Of a stretch of DNA of 64,000 nt, positions 52,301 to 62,883 are shown piece after piece. The position numbers and the translations under genes were made by a program. Below the pieces are notes generated by a model that ran no database searches, was not told where the DNA came from, and worked only from the letters and a program-made list of their open reading frames with translations. How positions within the stretch are numbered: the first letter of the stretch is position 1; each line of letters begins with the position of its first letter. Source of the stretch: Vicugna pacos (lineage: Eukaryota; Chordata; Mammalia; Artiodactyla; Camelidae); contig NC_132992.1 of the NCBI RefSeq assembly GCF_048564905.1, positions 95,431,001-95,495,000 on the forward strand, read 5' to 3'.

Positions 52301-52811
52301 ATGTGCGGTAGCGTTGTGCAGCCTGTGCCCACCTTGAACCTGGTGGAAAATCCAGAGGACCCCTAACATAGCCTGGGAGGCCTCCAGGCGAGGAGACCGC
52401 TCCTCCTCTGATACCCTGGACAGAGGTCGCCATACTGGCATGTGGTTCGAGCCGGGAGGAGGGCTGACCTCGGTCCTGTGTGGGAGTGGACGCCCTCCCT
52501 GAGGCCTGTGCACTTACCCACACGCTTGTCCACCTTGGTGCTGCTGGCCGGGTGGGCTACGTTGCAGATGAAGGTCTTGCCGGTTGAGCTGCTTGTGGGC
52601 AGTGTCACCAAGCTGCTGAGGGAGTAGAGCCCCGAGGACATGAAGACTGATGGGAAGGTGTGGACGCCGCTGGACAGGGCGCCTGAGTTCCAAGTCACCG
52701 TCACCGGCTCAGGGATGTAGCCCCAGACCAGGCAGCCGAAGGCCACTGTGGAGCCAGGCGTGTCCCCGCATCTAGCAGTCAGAGGATAGACCGATGGGGC
52801 CTTGGTGGAGG
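49279..52811 (-). CDS. IGHG1B: IGHG1B: gamma constant gene for conventional IgG
   Basis: This gene encodes the constant region of camelid IgG1b. Exons on the minus strand are CH1 (52518-52811), hinge (52168-52203), CH2 (51714-52043), CH3 (51302-51630), M1 (49742-49875) and M2 (49279-49362). The hinge is [12 protein letters not shown], the known llama/alpaca IgG1b hinge. The CH1 donor is a canonical G|gtaagt, so CH1 is kept and light chains can pair through the Cys in TARCGDT. All exons are open with phase-1 joins. CH2 has the FNST site and CH3 ends SPGK. A long S-gamma and an I-gamma exon with a conserved donor lie 5'. Confidence 0.96.
49742..49875 (-). CDS. IGHG1B: IGHG1B membrane exon M1
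   Basis: Same 134-bp sequence as the IgG2c M1 exon: acidic linker, then the [20 protein letters not shown] helix. Lies inside the homogenised block A. Confidence 0.94.
51192..51197 (-). terminator. Poly(A) signal for secreted IgG1b
   Basis: AATAAA on the minus strand, about 105 bases after the CH3 stop, equivalent to 32,367-32,372. Confidence 0.85.
51302..51630 (-). CDS. IGHG1B: IGHG1B CH3 exon
   Basis: Starts (G)GG-CAG-ACC and ends at TGA (51302-51304). [19 protein letters not shown] and [18 protein letters not shown]. Internal membrane donor G|gtaaatga as in the other gamma. Confidence 0.95.
51714..52043 (-). CDS. IGHG1B: IGHG1B CH2 exon
   Basis: 330 bp, starts (G)CC-CCT-GAG after cttgccag, giving [19 protein letters not shown]. 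It has [20 protein letters not shown], the EEQFNSTYR glycosylation site, and IERTISKAK at the end. Confidence 0.95.
52168..52203 (-). CDS. IGHG1B: IGHG1B hinge exon
   Basis: 36 bp between ctttgcag and G|gtgagt, encoding [12 protein letters not shown] with three Cys. It is the short IgG1b hinge of llama and alpaca. Confidence 0.95.
52518..52811 (-). CDS. IGHG1B: IGHG1B CH1 exon
   Basis: 294 bp, [18 protein letters not shown] at the start, fold Cys in FGCLVWGY and FICNVAHP, end KVDKRV plus G before gtaagt (52,517-52,512). The intact donor is the key contrast with the other gamma gene. Confidence 0.96.
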
Positions 52812-53829
52812 CTGCAAGATAGTAGGCCGTGTGACTACCAGGGCTTCACCCCTGGGAGGGTCCGGGCAGGGTGTAACGAGCCCAGGTCTGGGCACCCCTG
52901 AGCCCAGTGCCCACGTGCTTCCAGAATGTCTGTAAACCAGCTGGTCGGCAGGGCCCTCACCACCCGGGGCCTCGTGCCTCTGCATCTGTGGGTCAGAGCT
53001 GGGTGATCACCTGGGTGACAGCCCCCCAAGTCCCTAACCTCCTGCAAGTGCCTGGCCTGACTGAGCCCTGTGTCTGAGTCCTCACCAGTGCTGCGTGCTA
53101 CCCGGGCAGCATCCGCTGGTCCCCTGAGCTCACCGTCCTGTTGCCCTAGCCCGGCCCTGCCCTGGGTGAGCGGGCCTCTCCTTGGCGTGGTGGGCCTCCA
53201 CCACCTAGAAGCCTGCTCGTAGCCCCTTGCCTGGCCTGCTCTTTGCCCTTTGGGCCTGTGTCTCGTGGGTCAGCTCTGCATGCAGAGCACCTGTGCCCTG
53301 GGACCTGGCCCCCCTGGACCCAGGCTCCCTTGGACCCTGGCCCTGCAGGTCTCCTCCTTGGCCCCTCTCCTTTCATCCCTGTGGCCTCAGCCAGGTTGCT
53401 GAGTCTTTGCCTCGGGGAGCTCTGGTCCCTCTTCTGGTCCTCCAGCTTGAGCCCCTCAGCTAACTACCCCCTCCAACCGGGGCCCCTGACGCCACCCCAG
53501 CTCGTGGCTCCCAGGTCACTATCCTCTGACCTCAGCCCCCTGCTCACTGGCAGCCTCTGAGATCCTTGTCGCAGGAGACACTGATCAAGAGCAGCCGTAC
53601 CCTGGCTGAGCTCCTCGTTTGGCTGTGCCTTAGTTCCGGGCTTTAATCCGCTAGCTACAGGGGAGCCCCGCTGTCATGCTGAGCCCTTGCTCATTCTCAC
53701 AATAACAACTGGCCTCCTGGACCACTTTAGGCTTCCTTCTGCCCTCCCATCCCCCTGTTCACCAATACAAGCTCTAGTAGCTTCTAGGAGCTCCTCAGGG
53801 CAGTCCTGTACCTGCCGGCCCGCAGCCTA

Positions 53830-56340
53830 CAGGTGATAGCTCTGATTGCTCCCTGGAGCCCCTGGGGCTGCCCCCTGAACTCCCAGCCCTCTGCTCCTCT
53901 TCAGAAGCTCAACCTGCTCCCTGGAGCCCATTGGGCTGCCCCTGACCGCACCCCTCCGCCCTCCCAGCCCTCTGCTCCCATGCACAAGCTCAACCTGTGC
54001 CCTGGAAACCCTGGGGCTGCCCCCTGCCCTCCCAGCCCTGTGCTCCCCTGCAGAAGTTCAACCTGTGCCCTGGAGCCCCTGGGGCTGCCCCCTGCCCTCC
54101 CAGCCATCTGCTGACCCGCAAGAGCTCCACCTGCTCCCTGGAGTCCCCCTGGGCTGCCCCCTGCCCTCGCAGGCCTCTGCTCACTTGCATAAGCTCAACC
54201 TGCTCCCTGGAACCCCTGGGGCTGCTCCCTGACCTCCCAGACCTCTGCTCCCATGCAGAAGCTCAACCTGTGCCCTGGAGCCCCTGGGGCTGCTCCCTGC
54301 CCTCCCAGCCCTCTGCTCCCCTGCACAAGCTCAACCTGTGCACTGGAGCCCCTGGGGCTGCCCCCTGCCCTCCGTGCCCTCTGCTCTCCTGCAAAGCTCA
54401 GCCTGCGCCCTGGAGCCCCTGGGGCTGCTCCCTGCCCTCCCTGCCCTCTGCTCCCCTGCACAAGCTCAACCTGCTCCCTGGAACACCTGGGGCTGCTCCC
54501 TGACCTCCCAGCACTCTGCTCCCATGCACAAGCTCAACCTGTGCCCTGGAAACCCTGGGGCTGCCCCCTGCCCTCCCAGCCCTCTGCTCCCATGCACAAG
54601 CTCAACCTGTGCCCTGGAGCCCCTGGGGCTGCCCCCTGCTCTCCGTGCCCTCTGCTCTCCTGCAAAGCTCAGCCTGCGCCCTGGAGCCCCTGGGGCTGCT
54701 CCCTGCCCTCCCTGCCCTCTGCTCCCCTGCACAAGCTCAACCTGCTCCCTGGAACACCTGGGGCTGCTCCCTGACCTCCCAGCACTCTGCTCCCATGCAC
54801 AAGCTCAACCTGTGCCCTGGAAACCCTGGGGCTGCCCCCTGCCCTCCCAGCCCTCTGCTCCCATGTACAAACTCAACCTGTGCCCTGGAAACCCTGGGGC
54901 TGCCCCCTGCCCTCCCAGCCCTCTGCTCCCATGCACAAGCTCAACCTGTGCCATGGAAACCCTGGGGCTGCCCCATGCCCTCCCAGCCCTCTGATCCCAT
55001 GCAGAAGTTCAACCTGTGCCCTGGAGCCCCTTGGGTCTCCCCCTTGCCCTCGCAGGCCTCTGCTCCCCGGCAGAAGCTCAACATGCTGCCTGGAACCTCT
55101 GGGCTGCCCACTGCCCTCCCAGCTCTCTGCTCCCCTGCAGAAGCTCAACCTGCTCCCTGGAGCTCCTGGGTCTGCCCCCTGCCCTGCCAGCCCTCTGCTA
55201 CCTTCACAATCTCAACCTGCTCCCTGGAACCCATGGGGCTGGCCTCTGCCCTCACAGCCCACTAATCACCCACTTAAGTCCCACCAGTTCCCAGGAGCAC
55301 ATCGGGGCTGCCCCCTGCCCTCGCAGGCCTATGTTCCCCTGAAGAAGCTCAACCTGTGCCCTGGAGCCCCTGGGGCTGCTCCCTGCCCTCACAGGCATCT
55401 GCTCCCATGCACAAGCTCAACCTGCTCCCTGGAACCCCTGGGGCTGCTCCCTGACCTCCCAGCCCTCTGCTCCCTTGCACAAGCTCAACCTGCTCCCTGG
55501 AAACCCTGGGGCTGCCCCCTACCCTCCCAGGCCTCTGCTCCCATGCAGAAGCTCAACCTGTGCCCTGGAGCCCCTGGGGCTGCCCCCTGCCCTCCCAGCC
55601 CTCTGCTCCCCTGCAGAAGCTCAACCTGTGCCCTGGAGCCCCTGGTCCTGACCCCTGCCCTCCCAGCCATCTGCTGACCCGCAAGAGCTCCACCTGCTCC
55701 CTGGAGTCCTCCTGGGCTGCCCCCTGATCTTGCAACCCTCTGCTCCCATGGAGAAGCTCAACCTGCTCCTTGGAGCCCCTGGGGCTGTCCCTTGCCCTCC
55801 TAGCCCTCTGCTGACCTGCCCTAGCTAAACCTGCTCCCTGGATCCCTGGATGCTGCTCCTTGCCCTCTCTGCCCCCTGATCACCTACATAAGCCCAACCA
55901 GCTCCCTGGAAACCCTGGGGCTGCCCCCTACCCTCCCAGGCATCTGCTCCCATGCAGAAGCTCAACCTGTGCCCTGGAGCCCCTTGGGGCTGCCCCCTGC
56001 CCTCGCAGGCCTCTGCTCACTTGCATAAGCTCATCCTGCTCCGTGGAACCCCTGGGGCTGCTCCCTGACCTCCCAGGCCTATGCTCCCATGCACAAGCTC
56101 AACCTGTGCCTTGGAGCCCCTGGGGCTGCCCCCTGCCCTCCCAGCCATCTGCTGACCCGCAAGAGCTCCACCTGCTCCCTGGAGCCCCCTGGGCTGCCCC
56201 CTGATCTTGCAACCCTCTGCTCCCATGGAGAAGGTGAACCTGCTCCTTGGAGCCCCTGGGGCTGCCCCCTGCCCTCCCAGCCCTCTGCTCACCTGCAAAA
56301 GCTCTACTTGCATCCTTGGAAATTCAAGGAATGTCCCACT
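53830..56340 (-). repeat. S-gamma1b switch region
   Basis: About 2.5 kb of tandem units near 68 bp. The typical unit on the plus strand runs ctctgctcccatgcacaagc, tcaacctgtgccctgg, a aaccctggggctgcc segment and ccctgccctcccagcc. Most units contain AGCT (in cacaagctcaacc). A four-unit higher-order repeat of 271 bp occurs twice (about 54,195-54,466 and 54,466-54,737). Frames of 170-265 residues through it arise because units are often near multiples of three; they are not genes. Confidence 0.92.
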
Positions 56341-56639
56341 GCCCTCCTGCCCTTCAGTGGCCTCTGACTTACACAAGCTCCAACTTCTCTTGAACTCCAA
56401 GTTAGCTTCTTGCCCCCGTCCACTCCCAGGCTTCTGCTCATGTGCACAAGCTCCATGTGTTTTTAGAGCGCCTGGGGCTGCCCTCCTTGACCTCCAGGTG
56501 TTCTGCCACCTCTTACATTCAGCCTCCCTGACCTTTGTCCCTGGTGCTGGCCCATGGCAGCCTCTGACCCTCTGGGTCAACGCAGAGCCCTCAGCCTAGT
56601 TCCGCTCCACTCCCTGACTCCTGTGTTAACCCCAGGGCT

Positions 56640-56830
56640 GGTTTTCTCCCTGGAACCCCACCCTGGCCCCCTCCCAGCAGGGATGGCTTTCTCCCTGGAG
56701 TCCCACCCTGGCCCCCCCCACCCCAGCAGGGATGTCTTTTCTCCCTGGAACCCCACGCTGGCCCCCTCCCAGCAGGGATGGCTTTCTCCTTGGAGTCCCA
56801 CGCTGGCCCCCTCCCAGCAGAGCTCCTCGT
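56640..56830. repeat. 45-49-bp tandem repeat, four units
   Basis: Units marked by cagcaggga or cagcagag at 56,675, 56,724, 56,770 and 56,815, between S-gamma1b and the I-gamma1b donor. Confidence 0.8.
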
Positions 56831-57046
56831 CCCTGGGTACCGTCACCCTCTTTTGTGTCCCCAGTGTCCCCAGAGGTCTCCCCTGGCCCCTGGCCCTTCC
56901 AGGTGGTGGGTCGGCTGCCTGTGCCCACCAGCTCCCAGCCTTCTACTCAGCTGCTCCTGGACCCTTGTGGGGTCCCTGAGGTGGGGCCTCCCCTCCAGTG
57001 CCCCCCTGCGCTCCCTCTGTCCCTGCTCCTCTTGGGCTGCACTCAC

Positions 57047-57255
57047 CGAAGGCGGAGGCCATGGAGGTGGCTCCCCTGCAGCCTGGGTCTCCGTGCTGCC
57101 CCCACCCCTTCCCTACTCTGGCCCCAGGCACCTGCGCTCCTCCAGGCCGACCTCTGTGCCCGCAGCCCCAGCCCCTAGGATTTCGTAGCTGGATTCCCGG
57201 AGATGTGAGCTGACTGCCCGCAACCCTGCGAACACTAAGAGCGGGACTGAAACCG
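57047..57255 (-). ncRNA. I-gamma1b germline-transcript exon (candidate)
   Basis: Equivalent of 36,820-37,050, with the same donor context CTTCG|gtgagt (exon end 57,047). Non-coding exon of the sterile transcript that precedes switching to IgG1b. Start not resolved. Confidence 0.6.
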
Positions 57256-57259
57256 GTGG

Positions 57260-57350
57260 CACCGCCTGCTTCCTGAAGTTCCCTTTTCTCTGGGTGGTTT
57301 CTGTCTCAGATGGCCTGGGGGGAGTCCAGACGCAGCAGAGGCGCCTCACG
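57260..57350 (-). promoter_or_regulatory. I-gamma1b promoter element
   Basis: Conserved block homologous to 37,055-37,130. Here the kappaB-like core on the minus strand reads GGGAACTTCA (complement of 57,274-57,283), one base from the GGGAACTTCC of IgG2c. The block is more conserved than its flanks. Confidence 0.6.
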
Positions 57351-58854
57351 TGGGTGCCTGGGGGTGGGGCGAGTGGTGTCCTGGGACCTCGGGCTCAGAG
57401 TGGGAGTCCCTGCGGTCACTTGTTCCGTACCTCCCACAGGGATGCTGCCCGCTTGGCTGGCTGTTGCCTGGGGCACCCGGCCTCCCCCCGAGCCCTCGGT
57501 CCTCCCAGGGCCAGTGGTCACCTCTCTCCCCTCTGGTGAGTGCGGTGGGCACAGGCTGCAACCTAACCCAGCTTTGTCCTGTCCGCCTGCCAGCACGGCC
57601 TCTTGGGTGGGCGGCTGTCTTCCTCTGGGTCCAAGCCTCTTCTCTCCCTCCATCCGTGGCCCCATCCCTGTCCCCCATCTCTGACCGAAGGGCGGTGTGA
57701 CACGCAAGGTCAGAGGGAAGCTGTTTCCCCAGCAGCAGCTGTCTTCTGTGCTGCAGAGTTCACGGTGGTCTCTGGGGCTGGAAGATGGCTCTCTGGCTGA
57801 GAAAGAGCATGCAGGCCCTCCACCGCTGTGTGTGTCCCAAGAGTGGGGACGGGGACCCTCGGCTTCTCCTGTCTTGGAGTGCCGCAGCTCACTCCGAGCC
57901 CCGTGAGCACCCTGGGCGGTTCTGTGCCTGCAGCATCAGGGTCCCTGGGAGATAACGTAGTGCCCACTTCAGAAGTGCCGCGGGTGGGGAAGGGGCTTCC
58001 CGGGCACGTGTCCTACAAGGGCTGGGTGGGCGACATGCGTGCTGTGCCCCTTCCGGCCTGCCCAGAGCGGAGTCCAGCCCAGGTGCTCTGCTGGGCCCCA
58101 CAGGACCGCCCGCCACCCCTGCTCTGCTCGCTTCCTCCGGGGATCACCGCCCCTGCTCAGACCCGCTCCGCCACCTTCACCTTCGTCTCCGCTTGTGTCC
58201 AGGTCCCAAGATGCACTTGGGGCTGTTTTTTAACAGCGACTGTGAGCTACTGTCACGAGACCTGGTGTCTCCTAAGTTGCTGAAAATGCTTTAACAGGAT
58301 AAGGAGAGCCTGATTATTCCGAGCTGGTGCAGCCAGGGAGTCCACACCCACCACCGGGCTTGGCAGAGCCTCCAGGCAGGCAGGGACGCGGGAGAGCTTT
58401 GCGGTTTTATTATGTGTATGTACTGTTCAGTGTTACTGTACACATACACACGTCTGTGACATATGTTTCTAACACATGCATGCATAGTGTATAATAAATA
58501 CTCTGTTAATCGATTAAAATAGTCTCTGTGTATAGGGAGGTTCTTTATAGAAAAAGGGCGAGCTCTGGGGTGCATGATGGGGCGGTGGGCTGGGGAAGCT
58601 GGACGCCCCTGGGGAGGCTGGACGCAGGCGCCCCTGTGATGGCTGGGGGCACGTCCGGCTTTCTCCCGTGGGTCCTAAGGTGGACGCAGGGACAAAATGA
58701 TGGACGCTGTCGGTTACTGGTCGCACCCCTGCCGGGCATGGGGGTGCTGTTACAGGTTGCTCGGCTTCTTGGACTTTCACTGGAGGTAGAGGTCTCACTT
58801 CCTGCAGGTCTGCCGTGTGGGGAGCAGGCGGCTTCCTGGGCTGGTTGCTGTAGA
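57351..58854. other. Spacer upstream of I-gamma1b
   Basis: Diverged homologue of about 37,130-38,390, for example the paired ttctgtgtatggagagcttc (37,572) and ctctgtgtatagggaggttc (58,524) stretches. No gene was recognised. Confidence 0.5.
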
Positions 58855-59440
58855 TGGTCTCCCGTGCATCTCGGTCCTGCCAGCTCAGATCTTCTGTGCA
58901 CCCTCATCCTCCCAGCACAGATCTCCCGTGCATCCTGGTCCTGCCAGCTCAGATCTTCTGTGCACCCTCATCCTCCCAGCACAGGTCTCCCGTGCATCCT
59001 GGTCCTGCCAGCTCAGATCTTCTGTGCACCCTCATCCTCCCAGCTCAGATCTCCCGTGCATCCTGGTCCTGCCAGCTCAGATCTTCTGTGCACCCTCATC
59101 CTCCCAGCACAGGTCTCCCGTGCATCCTGGTCCTGCCAGCTCAGATCTTCTGTGCACCCTCATCCTCCCAGCACAGGTCTCCCGTGCATCCTGGTCCTGC
59201 CAGCTCAGATCTTCTGTGCACCCTCATCCTCCCAGCTCAGATCTCCCGTGCATCCTGGTCCTGCCAGCTCAGATCTTCTGTGCACCCTCATCCTCCCAGC
59301 ACAGGTCTCCCGTGCATCCTGGTCCTGCCAGCTCAGATCTTCTGTGCACCCTGGTCCTCCAGCACAGATCTGCAGTGCACCCAGGTCCTCCCAGCTCAGA
59401 TCCACATTTCACTCTGCTCTCCTGCCTCAACTCAGATCTC
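58855..59440. repeat. 64-bp minisatellite, about eight units plus degenerate ends
   Basis: Unit marker catcctggtcctgcc at 58,931, 58,995, 59,059 and 59,123, spacing 64, with further copies to about 59,320. Each unit is two related halves (ctcccagcacagatctcccg and ctgccagctcagatcttctg). Long frames on the plus strand here (up to 321 residues) come from the repeat. Confidence 0.93.
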
Positions 59441-60907
59441 TAGTGCCTCCTGGCACTCCCAGTACTGGCTGGACAGGGATCAGATGGAGGTAGCTAGAGG
59501 TGGAAGCTGCCTGGCTGTCTTCCTGCAGGGCTGATGGACACCTCCCTGTGCACGCTCCCTCCTCTTTGCCAGGGCTCTCAGACTTTGCTTGCCCCTTGCC
59601 AGGTCCGGGAGAGGCTTGCTCTTGTAGGAGAGGGGGCCAGTTCCCCCTTCCACCTCAGGTTTCTGAAACAAGCGTCTCCCGGGGGGATTGGAATATAGGA
59701 ACAGAGGGTGCCCCGGATGAGCACGGGGCAGGGGGTCGACACGGGGTGGACAGACCCGGACAAAAGGACTTGAGTCGTAGCCAAGGGTGAAGACGAAGGA
59801 GAGGGACTCTGTGTCTCTGGCCAGCGTAGCGGGGAAGGTGGGTACACGGGCTGACGGGAGAGGCAGTGAGGCCGGCTTGCAGGGCAGGCCCTGGCAGGTG
59901 CTGATAAGGGTCTGCTGTGTCCCCAGGTGTCGCCCTGCTTTGCCTCGTAGGAGGCAGGAGGCGGAGAGTTTGCCTTGTGCCTGCTTTTCTGATTGCCTGC
60001 GGCTCAAAACAATCCTTGCGTCCATGCTGTGTGGCTTAGACGGACCACGGGGAGGTGTGCAGGGCTCGGGGCCCCACGCTCAGCTCATACCTGGGTCCGC
60101 AAGCGGCTCCCCCATCACTGCCTTCTCCAGCGGTCTCCTTGGAGGCATCCGTCTGAACCGTGCAGGTGGGAGGGCAGCTCCTGGGGCTCCTGCTGGGCCA
60201 CACCCCTGACCTCTCAGCTCCCCGAGCCTGCAGCTTTTAACCACAAAGCCCCTCCCCGTGCCCCGTCCAAGCAGAGTTTTATGACTGGGGCGCCATCAGT
60301 GACACCCAAGCCTGCCCCCCAGGCCCATCACACTGAGTGTGACGGAGGCAGAGTAGGGACTGGTTTCTTGACTCCTGCTGCACCCTACCTCCCACGGCAG
60401 AGACCACCCTGGGCTGAGACCCACCAGGACGGCAGGCAGGCTGCTCGGTGGGTGGTGATGGCAGCATGGTGGGTGCGCCCTGTGCTGGAGTGGAGCAGGG
60501 AGAGGAGCTGAGTCTATGGTTGGAGGATGGAGCTGTTGAGCAGTGTGGGGAGGCTGTGCGTTTACAGAAGGAGGAAACGCAGGACGGCCCCTGGGCAAGA
60601 GCCACAGACGGAGTTAGCCAACGACGGGCCAGGGCGCTGGCTGGGCCTTGCTCCCTCCGTTCCCTGGGTGCTGACGCTGTTATCACAGTGGTTGGCGGCT
60701 GATGGGCACGGGAGCCCGCAGCTCCCCTTGGAGGAAGGTGTGGGGAGCGAGAGGGGTCCAGAGGAGTGAGGGAGCAATGGAAGGCTGCGGCCCCGGGAGA
60801 GAATTTGTGTTAAACCACTCCCGGGGGCTCACAGATTTGCCTGCCGCTGAGGTCTGCTGTCCGGGTGGGACAGGAGGGAAGGGGGCAGGGCACCGCCATT
60901 GAAGGAA
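59441..60907. other. Spacer
   Basis: No gene, RNA or named repeat was recognised. The 181-codon minus frame at 59,480-60,025 shows no domain. Confidence 0.45.
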
Positions 60908-61440
60908 TGACACGACGATTAGCACCAAGACGGTGGGAGACTCAACTCCCAGTAGATCTTGAGGCCCAAGATGGTGGAAGCGTTGACTTCCAGTTGGCCT
61001 TGAGCTTCACTATAGGCTCATTGTAATATACTAGCCTGGTAAATGGCGTTCCCACAGGGGCCAGGACAGTTCTGAGGCTGGCCATAAGGCTAACAAGTGG
61101 GTGGTGGCCCAAGACCTGGGAACCCCTGCCCCTTCCCCAAGGTGGCTGGAACGATCCTCCCACTAGTTAGCATGTGACGCTACTGAGCCCATGGGAACCA
61201 GCACCCCCACTCCGCGTGGCCGCTCTCCCTGCTGAGCGGGACGCCCGTGCTCTGTCTACGGAGTGTGCATCTGTCTAAACAACCTACTTTTACTCACCTA
61301 TGGCTTGCTCTTGAATTCTGCCCCGTGTGAAGCCAAGGACCCTCCCTTGATGGGGTGCATCCCGGGGACTCACCTGGGACTTGGGACACCGCCAGCGTCT
61401 TGAGCCCCAGTTTCCTGTATCACGGGGGCTTCTTCCATGG
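60908..61440 (+). mobile_element. Endogenous retrovirus LTR fossil (class I-like)
   Basis: An LTR-like block with repeated caagatggtgg-type phrases, a promoter-like segment near 61,180 and a U5-like end (ggcttgctcttgaattctgc, gaagccaaggaccctccc). No gag, pol or env was recognised beside it. The class is inferred and boundaries are approximate. It looks degraded and probably predates the gamma duplication only if a partner exists elsewhere; none is seen in the IgG2c unit. Confidence 0.45.
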
Positions 61441-62204
61441 CCCACCTGCTCCAAGGCTGTCACTTGGTTGAGGCTCCAGCTCAGCTGACAAGCTGCAGTC
61501 AGGTGTGCGTTCCCCCAGCCCCTCACTGAGACGTGCAGCAGCCAGAGAAGAGGGCGTGGAGAGGGTCGGAGAGGGCCGGGATGTGGGTCTGGAACGCGTT
61601 GGCTGGCCTGGGCCGCCTCCCTCTGCTGCGTGTGGTGAACTAGGTGCCACAGATCCTGACGGGGGAAACTCACCTTCACGGCCAGGTGAAGCGCAAGGAC
61701 CCTGGGCAGCACCGTATTTTTTCTTACAGGAAGCCAGCGTTTTGTCTCCCAAGGTGGAGAACGGCTCATGCTCCTCACAGCAGGACCACACGGAGGTGCC
61801 TTCCTGAGCAGCTCGAGTGCTGGGCACCCAGTGAGCAAGCCGAGTGGGGCCGCCCGCGGGAGGGATCCACTCTGCTTTCCAGCAGGTTTGTGACACTTGC
61901 TGCCGTTCAAATCCAGGATGCTGTTCCCTCTACGAGGCTCAATCGCTCGATGTACCGTTTAGGAAGAAACACGCTGTGTTGTGAACAGACCCAGTGCGTG
62001 TAGCTGAACATTCCCACTTTGTACGTATGGAAGCACGTGCTTTAGACTTAATTAAGCATCGATGCTGGGCTCTTGAGCTGGCTTTCCAGTGCAGTTTAGA
62101 CCCCCTCTTCAGGAACGCTGCTGAGTGCCTTGGACCTGCCCCCCCATCCCCTCTGGAGTCAGTCGGTTCCTGTGGGTTGGAAGAAGACTGCGTTGTGCCC
62201 CAGG

Positions 62205-62560
62205 GTGTGTTAGTCTCCAGGGGAACAGAATCCGTAGGATGTACCCCTATCTCTGTGTATATGGTCCGTATCTAGAAAGAGACTTGTCGTAAAGAAGTGA
62301 CTGGCACCATGATGGTGGCTGGAGTCCATGATCTGCCGGGGCCCAGGCCGCTGACGTGGAGAGTTCAGGTCCAAAGGCCGTCTGCTGTCTTCCTGAGAGA
62401 GGATGCCTGGAGGGACGTTGTTTGAGATCTTGCATGTCAGAGGATGCCTTTATCCTACCTTTACACTTTATCCTTGGTTTGGGTGTAAATTCTGTTAGAA
62501 ATAATTTTTCTGCAGATGGTTTAAGGCCATTTGATTGCATGTCCCCCTCAGTGACAGAAC
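62205..62560. mobile_element. Unassigned old interspersed repeats
   Basis: 62,210-62,290 (tctccaggggaacagaatcc, ataggatgt-like) looks like a common old mammalian repeat. 62,410-62,560 resembles an antisense L1M segment. Both are highly diverged and assigned from memory only. Confidence 0.3.
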
Positions 62561-62883
62561 ATTCTAGAAGCACCAAAGGAGCTCAGACAAGGGAGTGACC
62601 TCTCCCTGCCCATGCCCACCTCTGAGGGCTCGACTGGAGTGAAGGTAACTTGATGGAGAAGGGGCTCTTTTCACCAAGTGGTGGTGGAGCACCTGCATCC
62701 CAGCAGGAAACGAGCTGAGGCGCATGCTCACACTGGTCATGAAGTTAACTCACAGTGGGTCATTGACCTCAATGCAAAAAAGGGAACTATGGGAATCTAG
62801 GTGACCTTGACTTCGGCGAAGAGTCAGTAGGTACAACACCAAAAGCGCATTCCACGGAAAAGAAGTCACTAGCTGAACTTAAC

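Noticed and set aside
54338-55677. Several 170-265-residue frames with repeated PGAPGAAPCPPSPLLP
   Set aside because: These are S-gamma1b tandem units read on the non-transcribed strand.
58528-59534. 321-, 226- and 208-residue frames with SSVHPHPPSTGLPCILVLPA repeats
   Set aside because: All three frames of the 64-bp minisatellite are open in parallel; this is a repeat artefact.
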